Source of the DNA: Rhodococcus sp. ABRD24
GTDB taxonomy: Bacteria; Actinomycetota; Actinomycetes; Mycobacteriales; Mycobacteriaceae
Reading direction: 5' to 3'
Length of the DNA: 64,000 bases
Assembly (NCBI RefSeq): GCF_004328705.1
Contig: NZ_CP035319.1
Coordinates: 2,480,001-2,544,000 of the forward strand
Both the position numbers and the translations under genes were made by a program. Numbering within the stretch: position 1 is the stretch's first letter; every line of letters begins with the position of its first letter. This document shows, one piece after another, positions 8,602 to 17,476 of the stretch. Below the pieces are notes generated by a model, which worked only from the letters and a program-made list of their open reading frames with translations, did no database searches and was not told the origin of the DNA.

Positions 8602-9054
8602 TTGGCTCGATGTGACGCATCCGATCGCGTGCGGATCCTGTCTCCACGGCTGCTCCGCCGCCTCAGCGCACCCACGGCGGTGGCGGGGGCCGCGGTCCTG
8701 GTCTGCGGGGCGGTGGCCTGGGCCGATCCGACCACTCCGGGCGGTGCCATCCCGGTATGCCCCACGAAGGCGCTGTTCGGCATCAACTGCCCAGGCTGCG
8801 GAAGTACCCGAATGCTGTACTCACTACTGCACCTCGACGTCCCGGCAGCCCTGCAGTACAACGCCGTCGGCGTCGCCGCACTCGTCCTGTCGGTCTGGGC
8901 GTACTGCGCCTGGACATGGGGGAGACTGCGGGGCAGGAAGATTCGCAGCTGGCAGCACCTTCGCTGGGCGCCGGCCACGGCGATGGCGGTCACCGCGCTG
9001 TGGTTCGCCGTCCGGATCATCCCGTTCGCACCGTTCACCTCGCTCCGGGTCTGA
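8602..9054 (+). CDS. DUF2752 membrane protein
   Basis: Small membrane protein of about 150 residues. It has the DUF2752 signature: CPTKALFGINCPGCGSTR, where the CP and CPGCG cysteines are conserved, followed by a second membrane segment and an arginine-rich turn. Three hydrophobic segments are visible. The function of the family is unknown; the cysteines suggest metal or redox chemistry at the membrane surface. The start could be the TTG at 8602 or the GTG at 8629. It lies between two GT87-like genes and is convergent with the second. Confidence 0.7.
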   Translation: MARCDASDRVRILSPRLLRRLSAPTAVAGAAVLVCGAVAWADPTTPGGAIPVCPTKALFGINCPGCGSTRMLYSLLHLDVPAALQYNAVGVAALVLSVWAYCAWTWGRLRGRKIRSWQHLRWAPATAMAVTALWFAVRIIPFAPFTSLRV

Positions 9055-9088
9055 GCGGACCACGCTCGGCAGAGCCGATCAGCACCAC

Positions 9089-10675
9089 CTACTCGGTGTG
9101 CACCGAAACGCGTGGGCGCAGCCTGTTCGGCAGCCATCGCGGCGGGTCGTCCACGGCCTGGTCGAGAACACCGCCGACCGGGTCGTCGATGAACCCGTAC
9201 CTCACCAGATCCTCCGACGGCCGGTAGATCTGCCGCAGAATCAGTGCACACAACCCGAGTACCGCGAGGTCGCGGACCACGACGGTGGCGGTGAACCACT
9301 GTTCCGGCAACCCCTTGTTCGAGACACCGAGGTAGTAGAGCATCCTCGGAACCCACACGAGCGCGTCGATGGTCATCCACGCCAACAGGATCCGACGGTG
9401 AGGCAGAGCCAGCACCGCGAGCGGCACCAGCCACAGCGAGTACTGCGGGCTCCACACCTTGTTCGTGAGCAGAAAGCCCGCGACCAGCAGGAAGCACAGT
9501 TGTGCGACCCGCGGGCGCTGCGGCGCCGTCAATGCCACATACGCAATGCCGACGCACACTGCGATGAACAGCAGCAGCGACACCGCGTTGAGCACGCTCG
9601 GCGCCTCACCGGCCGCAAGAGTCCCATCGAATCCCGTCCACCCGGTGAACGAGCGGATCACGTTGTACACCGAATCCGGATCGGCGCCACGCTCCGAGTT
9701 GAGCCGGAAGAACTCTGCCCACCCACGCGGAAACAGCAGCGCAATCGGCAGATTCACCACCAGCCAGGTCGCGGCCGCGGACAGTGCCGTCTGCGTCCAC
9801 ACCCGCATCCGGCCCGACCGTAGACACAGCACCAGCAGCGGACCGAGCAACATCAGCGGATACAGTTTGGCCGCCCCGCCGAGACCCAACAGGATGCCCG
9901 CGAGCACCGGGCGCTTACGGGCCCACGCCAGCAGACCACCCGTCGCGAAGGCAGTGGCCAACAGATCGAAGTTGGTGAACGCATGAACGATCACCAATGG
10001 AGAGCACGCGACGAGCGCCGCGTCCCACACACGCCGGCCGGCCAGCAGGGCGCTCGCCCACACCGTCACCAGCCACGCCACCGCCAGCCCGAACGCGACG
10101 ACATTGAAGTAGATCGCGACCTGCAGCCCGCCGGGCAGCCACGACGCAGCGTCCCATGCCTTCGCGACCGCCATCGAGCCGTACTGGTAGAGCCCCGACA
10201 GCACCGGGTACTCCATGTAGCGGCGCTGAACCGAACCGTCGGCCCCAGGCTCTTCCCACCACTTCTTGTAAGGGAAGGCGCCCTCGTCGAGCCGCTCCGC
10301 CCCGTACAGCGGAACGGTGTCGGAGTAACACATCGCCACGTACTGGCGGTTGCCGCTCCAATCCAGTCCCAGTGCACCGTTCGCGCCGATCGGCGCCTGC
10401 TGGATGCAGCCCGCCTTGCTGAACCAGCCGAGGCTCAGGAACACCACGGCCAGTAGCAGGATCACCCGCATCGGTGTGAAGAAGCGGGTGCGCCCGATCA
10501 GCGCGTGCCGTCCGACCGGGCCACCGATCGTCGACGACAGCTGCGCGGTCAGCGGATCGGTGTGGCCCGGCACGTCCCGCCAGTCGGCAGAACGCCGATC
10601 CGCAGCGAGCGGCGCCGGCGACACCAGTTCGACGTCGGTGTCGGATTCGGTGCTGCCCGCTGCGTTGTCGGCCAC
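9089..10675 (-). CDS. Polytopic membrane glycosyltransferase, GT87-like (Rv0051-type)
   Basis: The 528-residue protein has a soluble N-terminus of about 60 residues and about ten membrane segments. The first loop carries MCYSDTVPLYG, FPYKKWWEE and MEYPVLSGLYQY, and WSPQYSLWLVPL lies near the end. These suggest a polyprenyl-phosphate-sugar-dependent transferase acting outside the membrane. It is the positional counterpart of M. tuberculosis Rv0051, next to ponA1. It starts 23 bp after the ponA1 stop in the same direction, so the two are probably co-transcribed, which links it to cell-wall assembly. The substrate is unknown. Confidence 0.7.
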   Translation of the reverse strand: MADNAAGSTESDTDVELVSPAPLAADRRSADWRDVPGHTDPLTAQLSSTIGGPVGRHALIGRTRFFTPMRVILLLAVVFLSLGWFSKAGCIQQAPIGANGALGLDWSGNRQYVAMCYSDTVPLYGAERLDEGAFPYKKWWEEPGADGSVQRRYMEYPVLSGLYQYGSMAVAKAWDAASWLPGGLQVAIYFNVVAFGLAVAWLVTVWASALLAGRRVWDAALVACSPLVIVHAFTNFDLLATAFATGGLLAWARKRPVLAGILLGLGGAAKLYPLMLLGPLLVLCLRSGRMRVWTQTALSAAATWLVVNLPIALLFPRGWAEFFRLNSERGADPDSVYNVIRSFTGWTGFDGTLAAGEAPSVLNAVSLLLFIAVCVGIAYVALTAPQRPRVAQLCFLLVAGFLLTNKVWSPQYSLWLVPLAVLALPHRRILLAWMTIDALVWVPRMLYYLGVSNKGLPEQWFTATVVVRDLAVLGLCALILRQIYRPSEDLVRYGFIDDPVGGVLDQAVDDPPRWLPNRLRPRVSVHTE

Positions 10676-10698
10676 CCCGCGAGGCTACCGGGAAGAAA

Positions 10699-13203
10699 CT
10701 ATCCGGCGGGTACCGGCTGCGGGACCGGTCGCTGCTGTCCCTGCGGCGGCGTCTGCGGTTCCTGGGTCTGCGTGCTCGGCGAGCTCGGCGGCGTCGTCGG
10801 CGCCGTCGTCGTCCTCCCCGGGGCGATACCCGGGATCGGGATCGTCACGCCGGGAAGGATCTCCACGTCACGCGTGGTGATCTCGACCGGCGGGATGAGC
10901 GGCGTCGGCGTCGATGTCGTCGACGACGGGGCGGGCGGCGTGGTCTTCGCCGGAGCCGGGGCCGAGTACTGCGGCACCCCGGCCTGGCCGGCGATCGGGG
11001 CCGGCGTCGGGAACTTCTCGATGTCGGTGCCCTTGAGCGCACCGTCCATCGTTGCCTTCCAGATGTCCGACGGCAGACCGGAGCCGTAGATCATTCCGCC
11101 CCAGCTGTTCACGAGCGGCAGACCCGGCCCGGTGCCAACCCACACTGCGGTGGACAGCTGCGGCGTGTAGCCGACCATCCACGCGTCCTTGTTGGAACCG
11201 GTGTCGCCGAGCTGAGCGGTGCCGGTCTTCGACGCCGACGGGCGACCACCGGCCAGGTTGTGGCCGTTGGAGTACCCGGCGATGGGCACCATCGCGGCGG
11301 TGGCATTGTCGGCAACCGCTGCGTCGACCACCTCCTTGCCGGTCGGGGTGCCCCGGTCGAGCAACACGGTGCCGTCGGCGGTCACGACCTTCTGCACGAA
11401 GTGCGGGGTGTGGTAGACGCCCGACGCGGCGAGCGTGGCGTACGCGGACGCCATATCGATCACCCGGGACTGGTACTGGCCCAGCACGATGCCGTTGTTG
11501 GGGCCGATCCCGCCCGGCTCGGTGAGCGTGTCACCGACACCGGGGATGTACTCGGGGATGCCGAGCTTGTGCGCCATGTCCGCGATAGCCCGCGGGCCGT
11601 CGTCCATCTGCAGCATCATCCGGTAGAAGCTGGTGTTCAGCGACCGCTTGAGCGCCTCGGCAATGGTGCACGTGCCGCAGGACTCACCCTCGACGTTGCC
11701 GATGGTGATGCCGTTGACGGTGAGCGGCGAGCTGTCGTACATCTGCGACAGCGGGATGCCCTGGTCCAGTGCGGCTGCGAGACCGAAGACCTTGAACGAC
11801 GATCCGGTCTGCAGGCCGGACTGAGCGAAGTCGAAGCCCGCGCCGTCCGGGCCACCGTAGTAGGCGCTCACCCCGCCCGTGCGCGGATCGATCGACACCA
11901 CCGCGGTCCGCAGCTCGGACGGCTCCCCGTCCATGTACTTCTCGACTGCCTTGACCGCCGCGGCCTGTGCCTGCGGATCGATCGTCGTGGTGATCTGCAG
12001 GCCCTCGGTGTTGAGGTCCTGCTCACTGATCCCCGACGCCGAAAGCTCCTGCAGCACCTGCTGCTTGATCAGGCCCTCGGGGCCTCCGGCACCGCCGCCG
12101 TTGTCGACCTCGGCGAGGGGAACCACCTGCGGGAACTTGATGGTGGCGCGGTCGGCGGCGCTGAGCGTGCCGCTGGCGACCATACCGTCGAGCACGTAGT
12201 TCCAACGCGCCTGTGCGCCGGTGGGATTGGTTTCGGGATCGAGTGCCGACGGCAACTGGATCACGGAGGCGAGCACGGCGCCCTCGGCAACCGACAACTG
12301 CTCGACCGGTTTGCCGAAGTAGGCGTTGGATGCCGCCGCGATGCCGTACGCGCCGCGACCGAAGTAGATGGTGTTCAGATACGCCGCGAGAATGTCGTCC
12401 TTGGACCACTGCTTGGCCATCTTCGAGGAGATCACCAGCTCCCGCATCTTTCGGGTGAGCGAGCGTTCCGAGCCGACGAGTGCGTTCTTCACGTACTGCT
12501 GCGTGATGGTGGACCCGCCACCGGCGCTGTCCTTGCCGAGCACGTTGTCGCGGGCGGCGCGAGCAAAGCCGGACACCGAAAAGCCTGGGTTCGTGTAGAA
12601 ATCCCGGTCCTCCGCCGACAGCACGGCGTTACGCACGTGCACCGGAATCTGGTCGATCGAGACCTCGGTGCGGTTCCCCTCGGGCGGCACCACCCGCGTG
12701 ATCTCCGTCGTGCCGTCCGACGCCAGGATCGTCGCGACCTGGTTGGTCTTCATGTCACCGGGCCTCGGCACGTCCTCGACGACGTACGCAACCATGAACG
12801 CCAGAATGGGCACGATCAGGCCGACGGCGATGACGGCGTACGCGGTGCGCCGGGCAATCTTCCACCGGCTGGACTTGGTCTTCTTCGGCGGCTTCGGCGG
12901 CTGACCGCCCGCTCCACCACCGGACTTGCGCGCGGTGGGCGGCGGTCCGGCCGGCGGACGCCCACCTGGACCGCGCCCGCCACCCTGCGGCGGCCGACCC
13001 TGAGGAGGGCGTCCGCCCTGACCCTGCGGCTGGCGCGGAGCCGGACGGCCGGAGGCCGGAGGGGCGGGATTGCGACGCGGAGGCGGACCCCCCACGGGTC
13101 GACCGGACTGCGGCCCAGCCGGGCGGCCACTCGGCAGCGGCCCGCTGGGTCGTCGGGGTCCGGTGGGTCGACCACCCTGCGGGTTGTTGTGGGGGGAACT
13201 CAC
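10699..13203 (-). CDS. ponA1: Class A penicillin-binding protein PonA1 (bifunctional peptidoglycan synthase)
   Basis: Polymerises glycan strands and cross-links peptides outside the membrane. The order in about 834 residues is: Pro/Gly/Arg-rich cytoplasmic region (1-115), one membrane segment (about 119-142), GT51 transglycosylase with catalytic Glu198 in SAEDRDF, then transpeptidase with SSFK (Ser468-Lys471), SLN (521-523) and KTG (659-661), and a Pro/Thr-rich tail. I chose the GTG at 13203 because GGAG lies 8 nt upstream; the frame is open to 13512 but overlaps the next gene. Position and gene order match Rv0050. Its GT51 DNA is almost identical over 329 bp to that of the gene at 27774-29933. 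Confidence 0.93.
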   Translation of the reverse strand: MSSPHNNPQGGRPTGPRRPSGPLPSGRPAGPQSGRPVGGPPPRRNPAPPASGRPAPRQPQGQGGRPPQGRPPQGGGRGPGGRPPAGPPPTARKSGGGAGGQPPKPPKKTKSSRWKIARRTAYAVIAVGLIVPILAFMVAYVVEDVPRPGDMKTNQVATILASDGTTEITRVVPPEGNRTEVSIDQIPVHVRNAVLSAEDRDFYTNPGFSVSGFARAARDNVLGKDSAGGGSTITQQYVKNALVGSERSLTRKMRELVISSKMAKQWSKDDILAAYLNTIYFGRGAYGIAAASNAYFGKPVEQLSVAEGAVLASVIQLPSALDPETNPTGAQARWNYVLDGMVASGTLSAADRATIKFPQVVPLAEVDNGGGAGGPEGLIKQQVLQELSASGISEQDLNTEGLQITTTIDPQAQAAAVKAVEKYMDGEPSELRTAVVSIDPRTGGVSAYYGGPDGAGFDFAQSGLQTGSSFKVFGLAAALDQGIPLSQMYDSSPLTVNGITIGNVEGESCGTCTIAEALKRSLNTSFYRMMLQMDDGPRAIADMAHKLGIPEYIPGVGDTLTEPGGIGPNNGIVLGQYQSRVIDMASAYATLAASGVYHTPHFVQKVVTADGTVLLDRGTPTGKEVVDAAVADNATAAMVPIAGYSNGHNLAGGRPSASKTGTAQLGDTGSNKDAWMVGYTPQLSTAVWVGTGPGLPLVNSWGGMIYGSGLPSDIWKATMDGALKGTDIEKFPTPAPIAGQAGVPQYSAPAPAKTTPPAPSSTTSTPTPLIPPVEITTRDVEILPGVTIPIPGIAPGRTTTAPTTPPSSPSTQTQEPQTPPQGQQRPVPQPVPAG
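12431..12759 (-). repeat. 329-bp tract about 96% identical to 29410-29738
   Basis: Aligned by eye without gaps, this part of ponA1 differs from 29410-29738 at about 13 of 329 positions, and 12641-12720 is identical over 80 bp. It encodes the start of the GT51 domain. Identity drops sharply on both sides. Confidence 0.85.
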
Positions 13204-13277
13204 GTACAAATCTCCAGTAATCGGGCGACTGTGGGCAGTCCTCGGTCGTGTCGGGCGGTGGATATGGGGTGGAGAAC

Positions 13278-13706
13278 TTACTCGATCGCGGTGCGGCGGG
13301 CCGACGAGCGGCTGGAGGTGGACCTCCGCGGCCGCTTCGGCGCCGGTACCGCACCGAGAACGTAGGACTGAACCAGATGGTTCCAGCTGCACGTGCGGCA
13401 CACCTCGACGACGTGGACCGAGAATTCCTCCTCGCTCGCAGCCAGTCGCACCAGCTCCTCCGGCGTCCGAGCAGAGCCGGAAACCGGACCCAATCTGTCG
13501 CCGAAAACCCAAGAAACTATGGTCAGCTCTTCTTTACGGCAGATCGGGCACATCACGGAACTGCTGCGGCCATGGAACTTGGCCGCCCGCAGCAGGTAGG
13601 GACTCGCATCGCAGACTTCGGTCACGCCGGTCCGCCCCGAGTAGACCTCGGCGAGCAAGGACCGGCGCTGCAGCGCGTAGTCCACGACCTGCCGCTGTAT
13701 CCGCAC
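13278..13706 (-). CDS. DUF5318 protein (Rv0049-type), putative zinc-binding
   Basis: Small cytoplasmic protein of about 142 residues. The N-terminus VRIQRQVVDYALQRRSLLAEVYSG and two cysteine pairs, CPIC and CRTC, are typical of the DUF5318 family found beside ponA1 in mycobacteria and relatives (Rv0049). The two pairs could bind one zinc ion. I chose the GTG at 13706 to match the family start; the frame is open to 13760. It lies just upstream of ponA1 in the same direction and is probably co-transcribed. Its function is unknown. Confidence 0.7.
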   Translation of the reverse strand: MRIQRQVVDYALQRRSLLAEVYSGRTGVTEVCDASPYLLRAAKFHGRSSSVMCPICRKEELTIVSWVFGDRLGPVSGSARTPEELVRLAASEEEFSVHVVEVCRTCSWNHLVQSYVLGAVPAPKRPRRSTSSRSSARRTAIE

Positions 13707-13874
13707 GCAGACCAGAGTACGTGCGTCCCCCGACAACCGAGTCGATCGGACTGGACACACGTGGGGACGAACACAAGGTCTTGACAGTTGGTGTCAACGT
13801 CGGTGCCCAGCGGGTGCGAGCGCGGGTACGGACGGGTGCCGACACATTCCGGCCGGTTCCCTAGGATCAGCCAG

Positions 13875-14738
13875 GTGCCACAGCGAGCCTCGGCGAGAAA
13901 ACGTGCGCGCGACATCGATCGCGCCCAGACCTGCACACTCCTCGACGCCGGGTACGGAGAGGGCCAACTGGACCCGACCGAGTACCAGGCCCGGACCACG
14001 CAGGCCATGAAGGCCAAGACGCTCGGCGAACTGGGTTCCCTCGTCGCAGATCTGCAAGTTCCCGAGCATCTCGTCGAGGCCGCGCGCGAGTCCTCGCCGG
14101 CACCGCGCAGGCGGGTTCCGGGAGGCGCCGTGGCCGCGGTTGCCGTCGCGGTCGTGGCAATCTTCGGAACGGTGGTGTACACGAATCGGGGCGACGCCGC
14201 GGCCCCCGAGACGGCCGTCGTCGCTGATCGGGCCCCGGCGCCTGCTCCCGTCGCACCCGGTGAGCCGGCACCGATCGTGATCGAGCCGCTCGACCCCCGC
14301 TCTCCCGAAGGGATCCGCGACTTCCTGCGTCAGTACGAGCAGAAGTTCGGTGACCTGCGGGTGGACGACGTGATCTTCTACCCGACCTACGTGTTCTTCG
14401 CGCGGATGCTGCCGGACCAACCGTATCGCGCACAGGATTGGAGCTTCCGGGGCGGCTTCTCACCGTCGAGGGCGCCGGAGTCCCGCTCCTTGGACACTGT
14501 CACCGTCGACCTCGCAGCCCTCGACGTCGACCGCCTCGCCGAGGTGATCGCGACCGGGCCGGGGCGTGTCGGAATGCCCGCCGCAGAGGTGGAGCACATC
14601 TTCGTGCGACCGGATTCGGGCGAGGGTGGCGAGGGTCTGGTCAGCGTCTTGTTCGAGGACCAAGAGAAACGAACAGGAATGGTGGACACGCGGATGGACG
14701 GCACGATCATCGACGTCTCGCCGGCCCAGGGACGGTGA
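13875..14738 (+). CDS. DUF1707 single-pass membrane protein
   Basis: The N-terminal DUF1707 domain (about 8-60) has RARDIDRAQTCTLLDAGYGEGQLD, the start of a small alpha-helical domain found in many actinobacterial membrane proteins. A hydrophobic segment follows (about 78-100), then an exported domain of about 180 residues that was not recognised. The GTG at 13875 is the most likely start; the upstream ATG at 13788 would add residues outside the domain. It overlaps the next gene, which has the same architecture, by 4 bp, so the pair is an operon made by tandem duplication. Confidence 0.65.
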   Translation: MPQRASARKRARDIDRAQTCTLLDAGYGEGQLDPTEYQARTTQAMKAKTLGELGSLVADLQVPEHLVEAARESSPAPRRRVPGGAVAAVAVAVVAIFGTVVYTNRGDAAAPETAVVADRAPAPAPVAPGEPAPIVIEPLDPRSPEGIRDFLRQYEQKFGDLRVDDVIFYPTYVFFARMLPDQPYRAQDWSFRGGFSPSRAPESRSLDTVTVDLAALDVDRLAEVIATGPGRVGMPAAEVEHIFVRPDSGEGGEGLVSVLFEDQEKRTGMVDTRMDGTIIDVSPAQGR

Positions 14739-15547
14739 GCATGCCGAACAATCGTCGCCCCATGACCGCGACAACGCGAGTTCGCGCCCGTGACGTCGAC
14801 CGCGCGGTGGTGTGCGATGCCCTCGACACGGCCTACGCCGACGGGCAACTATCCGATGTCGAGCACCGGAAGCGAGTGCATGCCGCACGGGCGGCGCGCA
14901 CTCTGGACGATCTCGATCGGCTCGTGCGGGACCTGCAGGCGCACTCGCCTCTGCGGGATTCCGTGCTCACCCCGCCCCCACCGCGGAGCCCCCGCTGGAT
15001 TCTCGCGCTCGCGGCCGCTGTCGTCCTGGTGTGCGGCGTCGCGGTGGTGGCCTCGGCGACCCAGGATCACATCGATGCGGCTGGTGGCGCGGCAGGCGCC
15101 GACCTGACCACCGCAACGGGGCTCGGGCAGATGCTCGACGACATCGACCGGCAACTGGGCAGTTCGGAGGTCGACAGCCTGACGATCTATCCCGAGTACG
15201 CGTCGATCTCCCGCCCGGTGCCCGGCGCGCCCGGCAGCGAACAGTCGTACCGCTACGAAGACGGAAAGCTCACGGACGAGGGAAGGTCGCCGGGCCGCAC
15301 CGAGGGCGTACCTGTCGATCTGGCGAAACTCCGCCCGAACGTCTCCCGGCTGATCGGGCTGCTGAAAGGCGCCGATCGCACCCTGGGTGTGGACGATCCG
15401 ACCCAGATCTACCTGATCGCGGACCGCGACGACGATGCGGGGCCGGTCGTGAGCATCTATCTGCGGAACGAGGACACCGGCTCGCAGGGGTTCCTGACGG
15501 CCGATTTCGACGGCGTGGTCCGCAGCGTCTACCGGAGCGACCGGTAG
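14735..15547 (+). CDS. DUF1707 single-pass membrane protein, paralogue of the preceding gene
   Basis: Its layout is the same as that of its neighbour: DUF1707 domain near the N-terminus (VRARDVDRAVVCDALDTAYA), one membrane segment (about residues 88-110) and an exported C-terminal domain with no recognised fold. The start is the GTG at 14735, in a GTGA overlap with the upstream stop, or the ATG at 14741, two codons later. The overlap implies translational coupling. The exported domains of the two proteins align only loosely, with a shared YP(T/E)Y segment and a similar ending, so they have diverged in function. Confidence 0.65.
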   Translation: MSMPNNRRPMTATTRVRARDVDRAVVCDALDTAYADGQLSDVEHRKRVHAARAARTLDDLDRLVRDLQAHSPLRDSVLTPPPPRSPRWILALAAAVVLVCGVAVVASATQDHIDAAGGAAGADLTTATGLGQMLDDIDRQLGSSEVDSLTIYPEYASISRPVPGAPGSEQSYRYEDGKLTDEGRSPGRTEGVPVDLAKLRPNVSRLIGLLKGADRTLGVDDPTQIYLIADRDDDAGPVVSIYLRNEDTGSQGFLTADFDGVVRSVYRSDR

Positions 15548-15585
15548 GTCTTCTGACAGCGGTTTCCCGGAACAGTGCGTGCGTA

Positions 15586-15602
15586 TATATCGGTGCGATA
15601 TA
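15586..15602. promoter_or_regulatory. Palindrome upstream of padR, likely PadR operator
   Basis: TATATCG, GTG, CGATATA: 7-bp perfect arms with a 3-bp spacer, about 45 bp before the padR start. The AT-rich arms stand out in GC-rich surroundings and include a possible -10 element. PadR proteins bind such palindromes as dimers, so autoregulation of padR-ino1 is likely but inferred. Confidence 0.5.
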
Positions 15603-15647
15603 GTTGGCGATCGCATCTATCGGTTATGTTCGGGACACTCAGGGGGT

Positions 15648-16220
15648 GTGATCTTGCTCGAACTCGCAATTCTCGGGCTACTCCTCGAGTCACCCATGCA
15701 CGGATACGAGCTTCGCAAGCGGCTGACCGGCCTGCTCGGTGCATTTCGCGCGTTCTCCTACGGCTCGCTGTACCCGACCCTGCGCCGCATGCAGGCGGAC
15801 GGGTTGATCGCCGAGGACGCGGGAGTCGACGGCACCATCAAGCGCCGGGCGCGCCGCGTCTACGAGCTCACCCCCACCGGCCGCAAGCGTTTCACCGAGC
15901 TGGTGGCGGACACTGGGCCGCAGAACTACACCGACGACGGGTTCGGCGTGCACCTCGCCTTCTTCAGCCGTACCCCCGCCGAAGCGCGGATGCGAATCCT
16001 GGAAGGCAGACGACGCCAGGTCGAGGAGCGCCGTGAGGGCCTCCGCGACGCCGTCGGGCGGGCCAGCGGATCACTCGATCGCTACACCCGCCAGCTCCAC
16101 CAGCTCGGTCTCGAAACGAGCGAACGGGAAGTGCGATGGCTCAACGAGCTGATCGCCGCCGAACAAACATCAACAACATCAGCACCCAAGAAAAACGAAG
16201 GAGAACCCGACCATGGGTGA
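15648..16220 (+). CDS. PadR-family transcriptional regulator (Rv0047c-type)
   Basis: The winged-helix DNA-binding domain spans about 1-85 and contains [23 protein letters not shown] and [17 protein letters not shown]. The C-terminal part is a coiled-coil dimerisation region ending in a Lys/Glu-rich tail. The start could be the GTG at 15648, with a GGGGG run just before it, or the TTG at 15654, which fits the usual start LLELAIL. The frame is open to 15579 but would cross the palindrome. The stop lies 8 bp inside ino1, so the two are co-expressed. Family and position match Rv0047c, which lies upstream of ino1 in M. tuberculosis. Confidence 0.85.
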   Translation: MILLELAILGLLLESPMHGYELRKRLTGLLGAFRAFSYGSLYPTLRRMQADGLIAEDAGVDGTIKRRARRVYELTPTGRKRFTELVADTGPQNYTDDGFGVHLAFFSRTPAEARMRILEGRRRQVEERREGLRDAVGRASGSLDRYTRQLHQLGLETSEREVRWLNELIAAEQTSTTSAPKKNEGEPDHG

Positions 16221-17310
16221 GAACAGCACCACGGTGCGCGTAGCCATTGTGGGCGTGGGTAACTGTGCCTCGTCCCTGGTCCAGGGCGTGCAGTACTACA
16301 AGGACGCCGACGAGAGCTCGACCGTTCCCGGCCTGATGCACGTGAAGTTCGGCCAGTACCACGTTCGCGACGTCCAGTTCGTCGCCGCCTTCGACGTCGA
16401 CGCCAAGAAGGTCGGATTCGACCTGTCCGAGGCGATCCTCGCCAGCGAGAACAACACCATCAAGATCGCCGACGTGCCGCCGCTCGACGTCCCGGTCCAG
16501 CGCGGTCCGACGCTCGACGGCATCGGCAAGTACTACGCGGAGACCATCGAGGTCTCCGACGCGGAGCCCGTCGACGTCGTCGCCGCCCTCAAGGCCGCCA
16601 AGGTCGATGTCCTCGTCTCCTACCTGCCGGTGGGCTCCGAGGAGGCTGACAAGTTCTACGCGCAGTGCTGCATCGACGCCGGTGTCGCGTTCGTCAACGC
16701 CCTGCCCGTCTTCATCGCCTCCGATCCGGAGTGGGCCGCGAAGTTCAAGGACGCCGGCGTCCCGATCGTGGGCGACGACATCAAGAGCCAGGTCGGTGCC
16801 ACCATCACCCACCGCGTGATGGCGAAGCTGTTCGAGGACCGCGGCGTCGTGCTGGACCGTACCTACCAGCTCAATGTCGGTGGAAACATGGACTTCAAGA
16901 ACATGCTCGAGCGTGATCGCCTGGAGTCCAAGAAGGTCTCCAAGACCCAGGCCGTGACGTCGAACCTCACCGGTTCGCTCGCCGGCAAGGTTCACGACCG
17001 CAACGTCCACATCGGTCCCTCGGACTACGTGGAGTGGCTCGACGACCGCAAGTGGGCGTACGTCCGTCTCGAGGGCCGCGCCTTCGGTGACGCCCCGCTG
17101 AACCTCGAGTACAAGCTCGAGGTCTGGGACTCGCCGAACTCCGCTGGCATCATCATCGACGCCGTCCGCGCCGCGAAGATCGCGCTGGACCGCGGCATCG
17201 GTGGACCGGTCTACCCGGCCTCCGCCTACCTGATGAAGTCGCCGCCGGTCCAGATGGCCGACGACAAGGCACGCGCCGACCTCGAGGCCTTCATCATCGG
17301 CGCCGAGTAA
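16213..17310 (+). CDS. ino1: Inositol-3-phosphate synthase
   Basis: Converts glucose 6-phosphate to myo-inositol 3-phosphate with NAD, the first step toward phosphatidylinositol, its mannosides and mycothiol. The 365-residue protein starts with the nucleotide-binding segment [19 protein letters not shown]. It also shows [29 protein letters not shown] and the GGNMDFKNM motif near the active site, all typical of the short actinobacterial form. A good Shine-Dalgarno (AAGGAG) precedes the ATG, which overlaps the padR stop. A 10-bp hairpin follows the gene. Confidence 0.95.
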   Translation: MGENSTTVRVAIVGVGNCASSLVQGVQYYKDADESSTVPGLMHVKFGQYHVRDVQFVAAFDVDAKKVGFDLSEAILASENNTIKIADVPPLDVPVQRGPTLDGIGKYYAETIEVSDAEPVDVVAALKAAKVDVLVSYLPVGSEEADKFYAQCCIDAGVAFVNALPVFIASDPEWAAKFKDAGVPIVGDDIKSQVGATITHRVMAKLFEDRGVVLDRTYQLNVGGNMDFKNMLERDRLESKKVSKTQAVTSNLTGSLAGKVHDRNVHIGPSDYVEWLDDRKWAYVRLEGRAFGDAPLNLEYKLEVWDSPNSAGIIIDAVRAAKIALDRGIGGPVYPASAYLMKSPPVQMADDKARADLEAFIIGAE

Positions 17311-17331
17311 CAGCACTCGTCGCTACTCCCG

Positions 17332-17369
17332 GTGGCGGTGGGCGGGTCCTCGGACTCCTCCACCGCCAC
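17332..17369 (+). terminator. Hairpin terminator after ino1
   Basis: GTGGCGGTGG (17332-17341) pairs with CCACCGCCAC (17360-17369) across an 18-nt loop, followed by AGGTGTTTTCGG with a short T-run. It lies about 20 bp after the ino1 stop. Confidence 0.65.
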
Positions 17370-17476
17370 AGGTGTTTTCGGATCGAGCCTCAAATCTGGA
17401 CGATGAAACCCCCAACGGACGGAGAGGGCTTGGACTCGACCTCATCGCCCGATCCGACCACAGACAGGAAGCGGCC

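Noticed and set aside
11260..13365. 701-residue plus-strand ORF opposite ponA1
   Set aside because: It is the GC-rich antisense shadow of a well-supported class A PBP; a similar shadow appears opposite the PBP at 27774-29933 (27405-29927).
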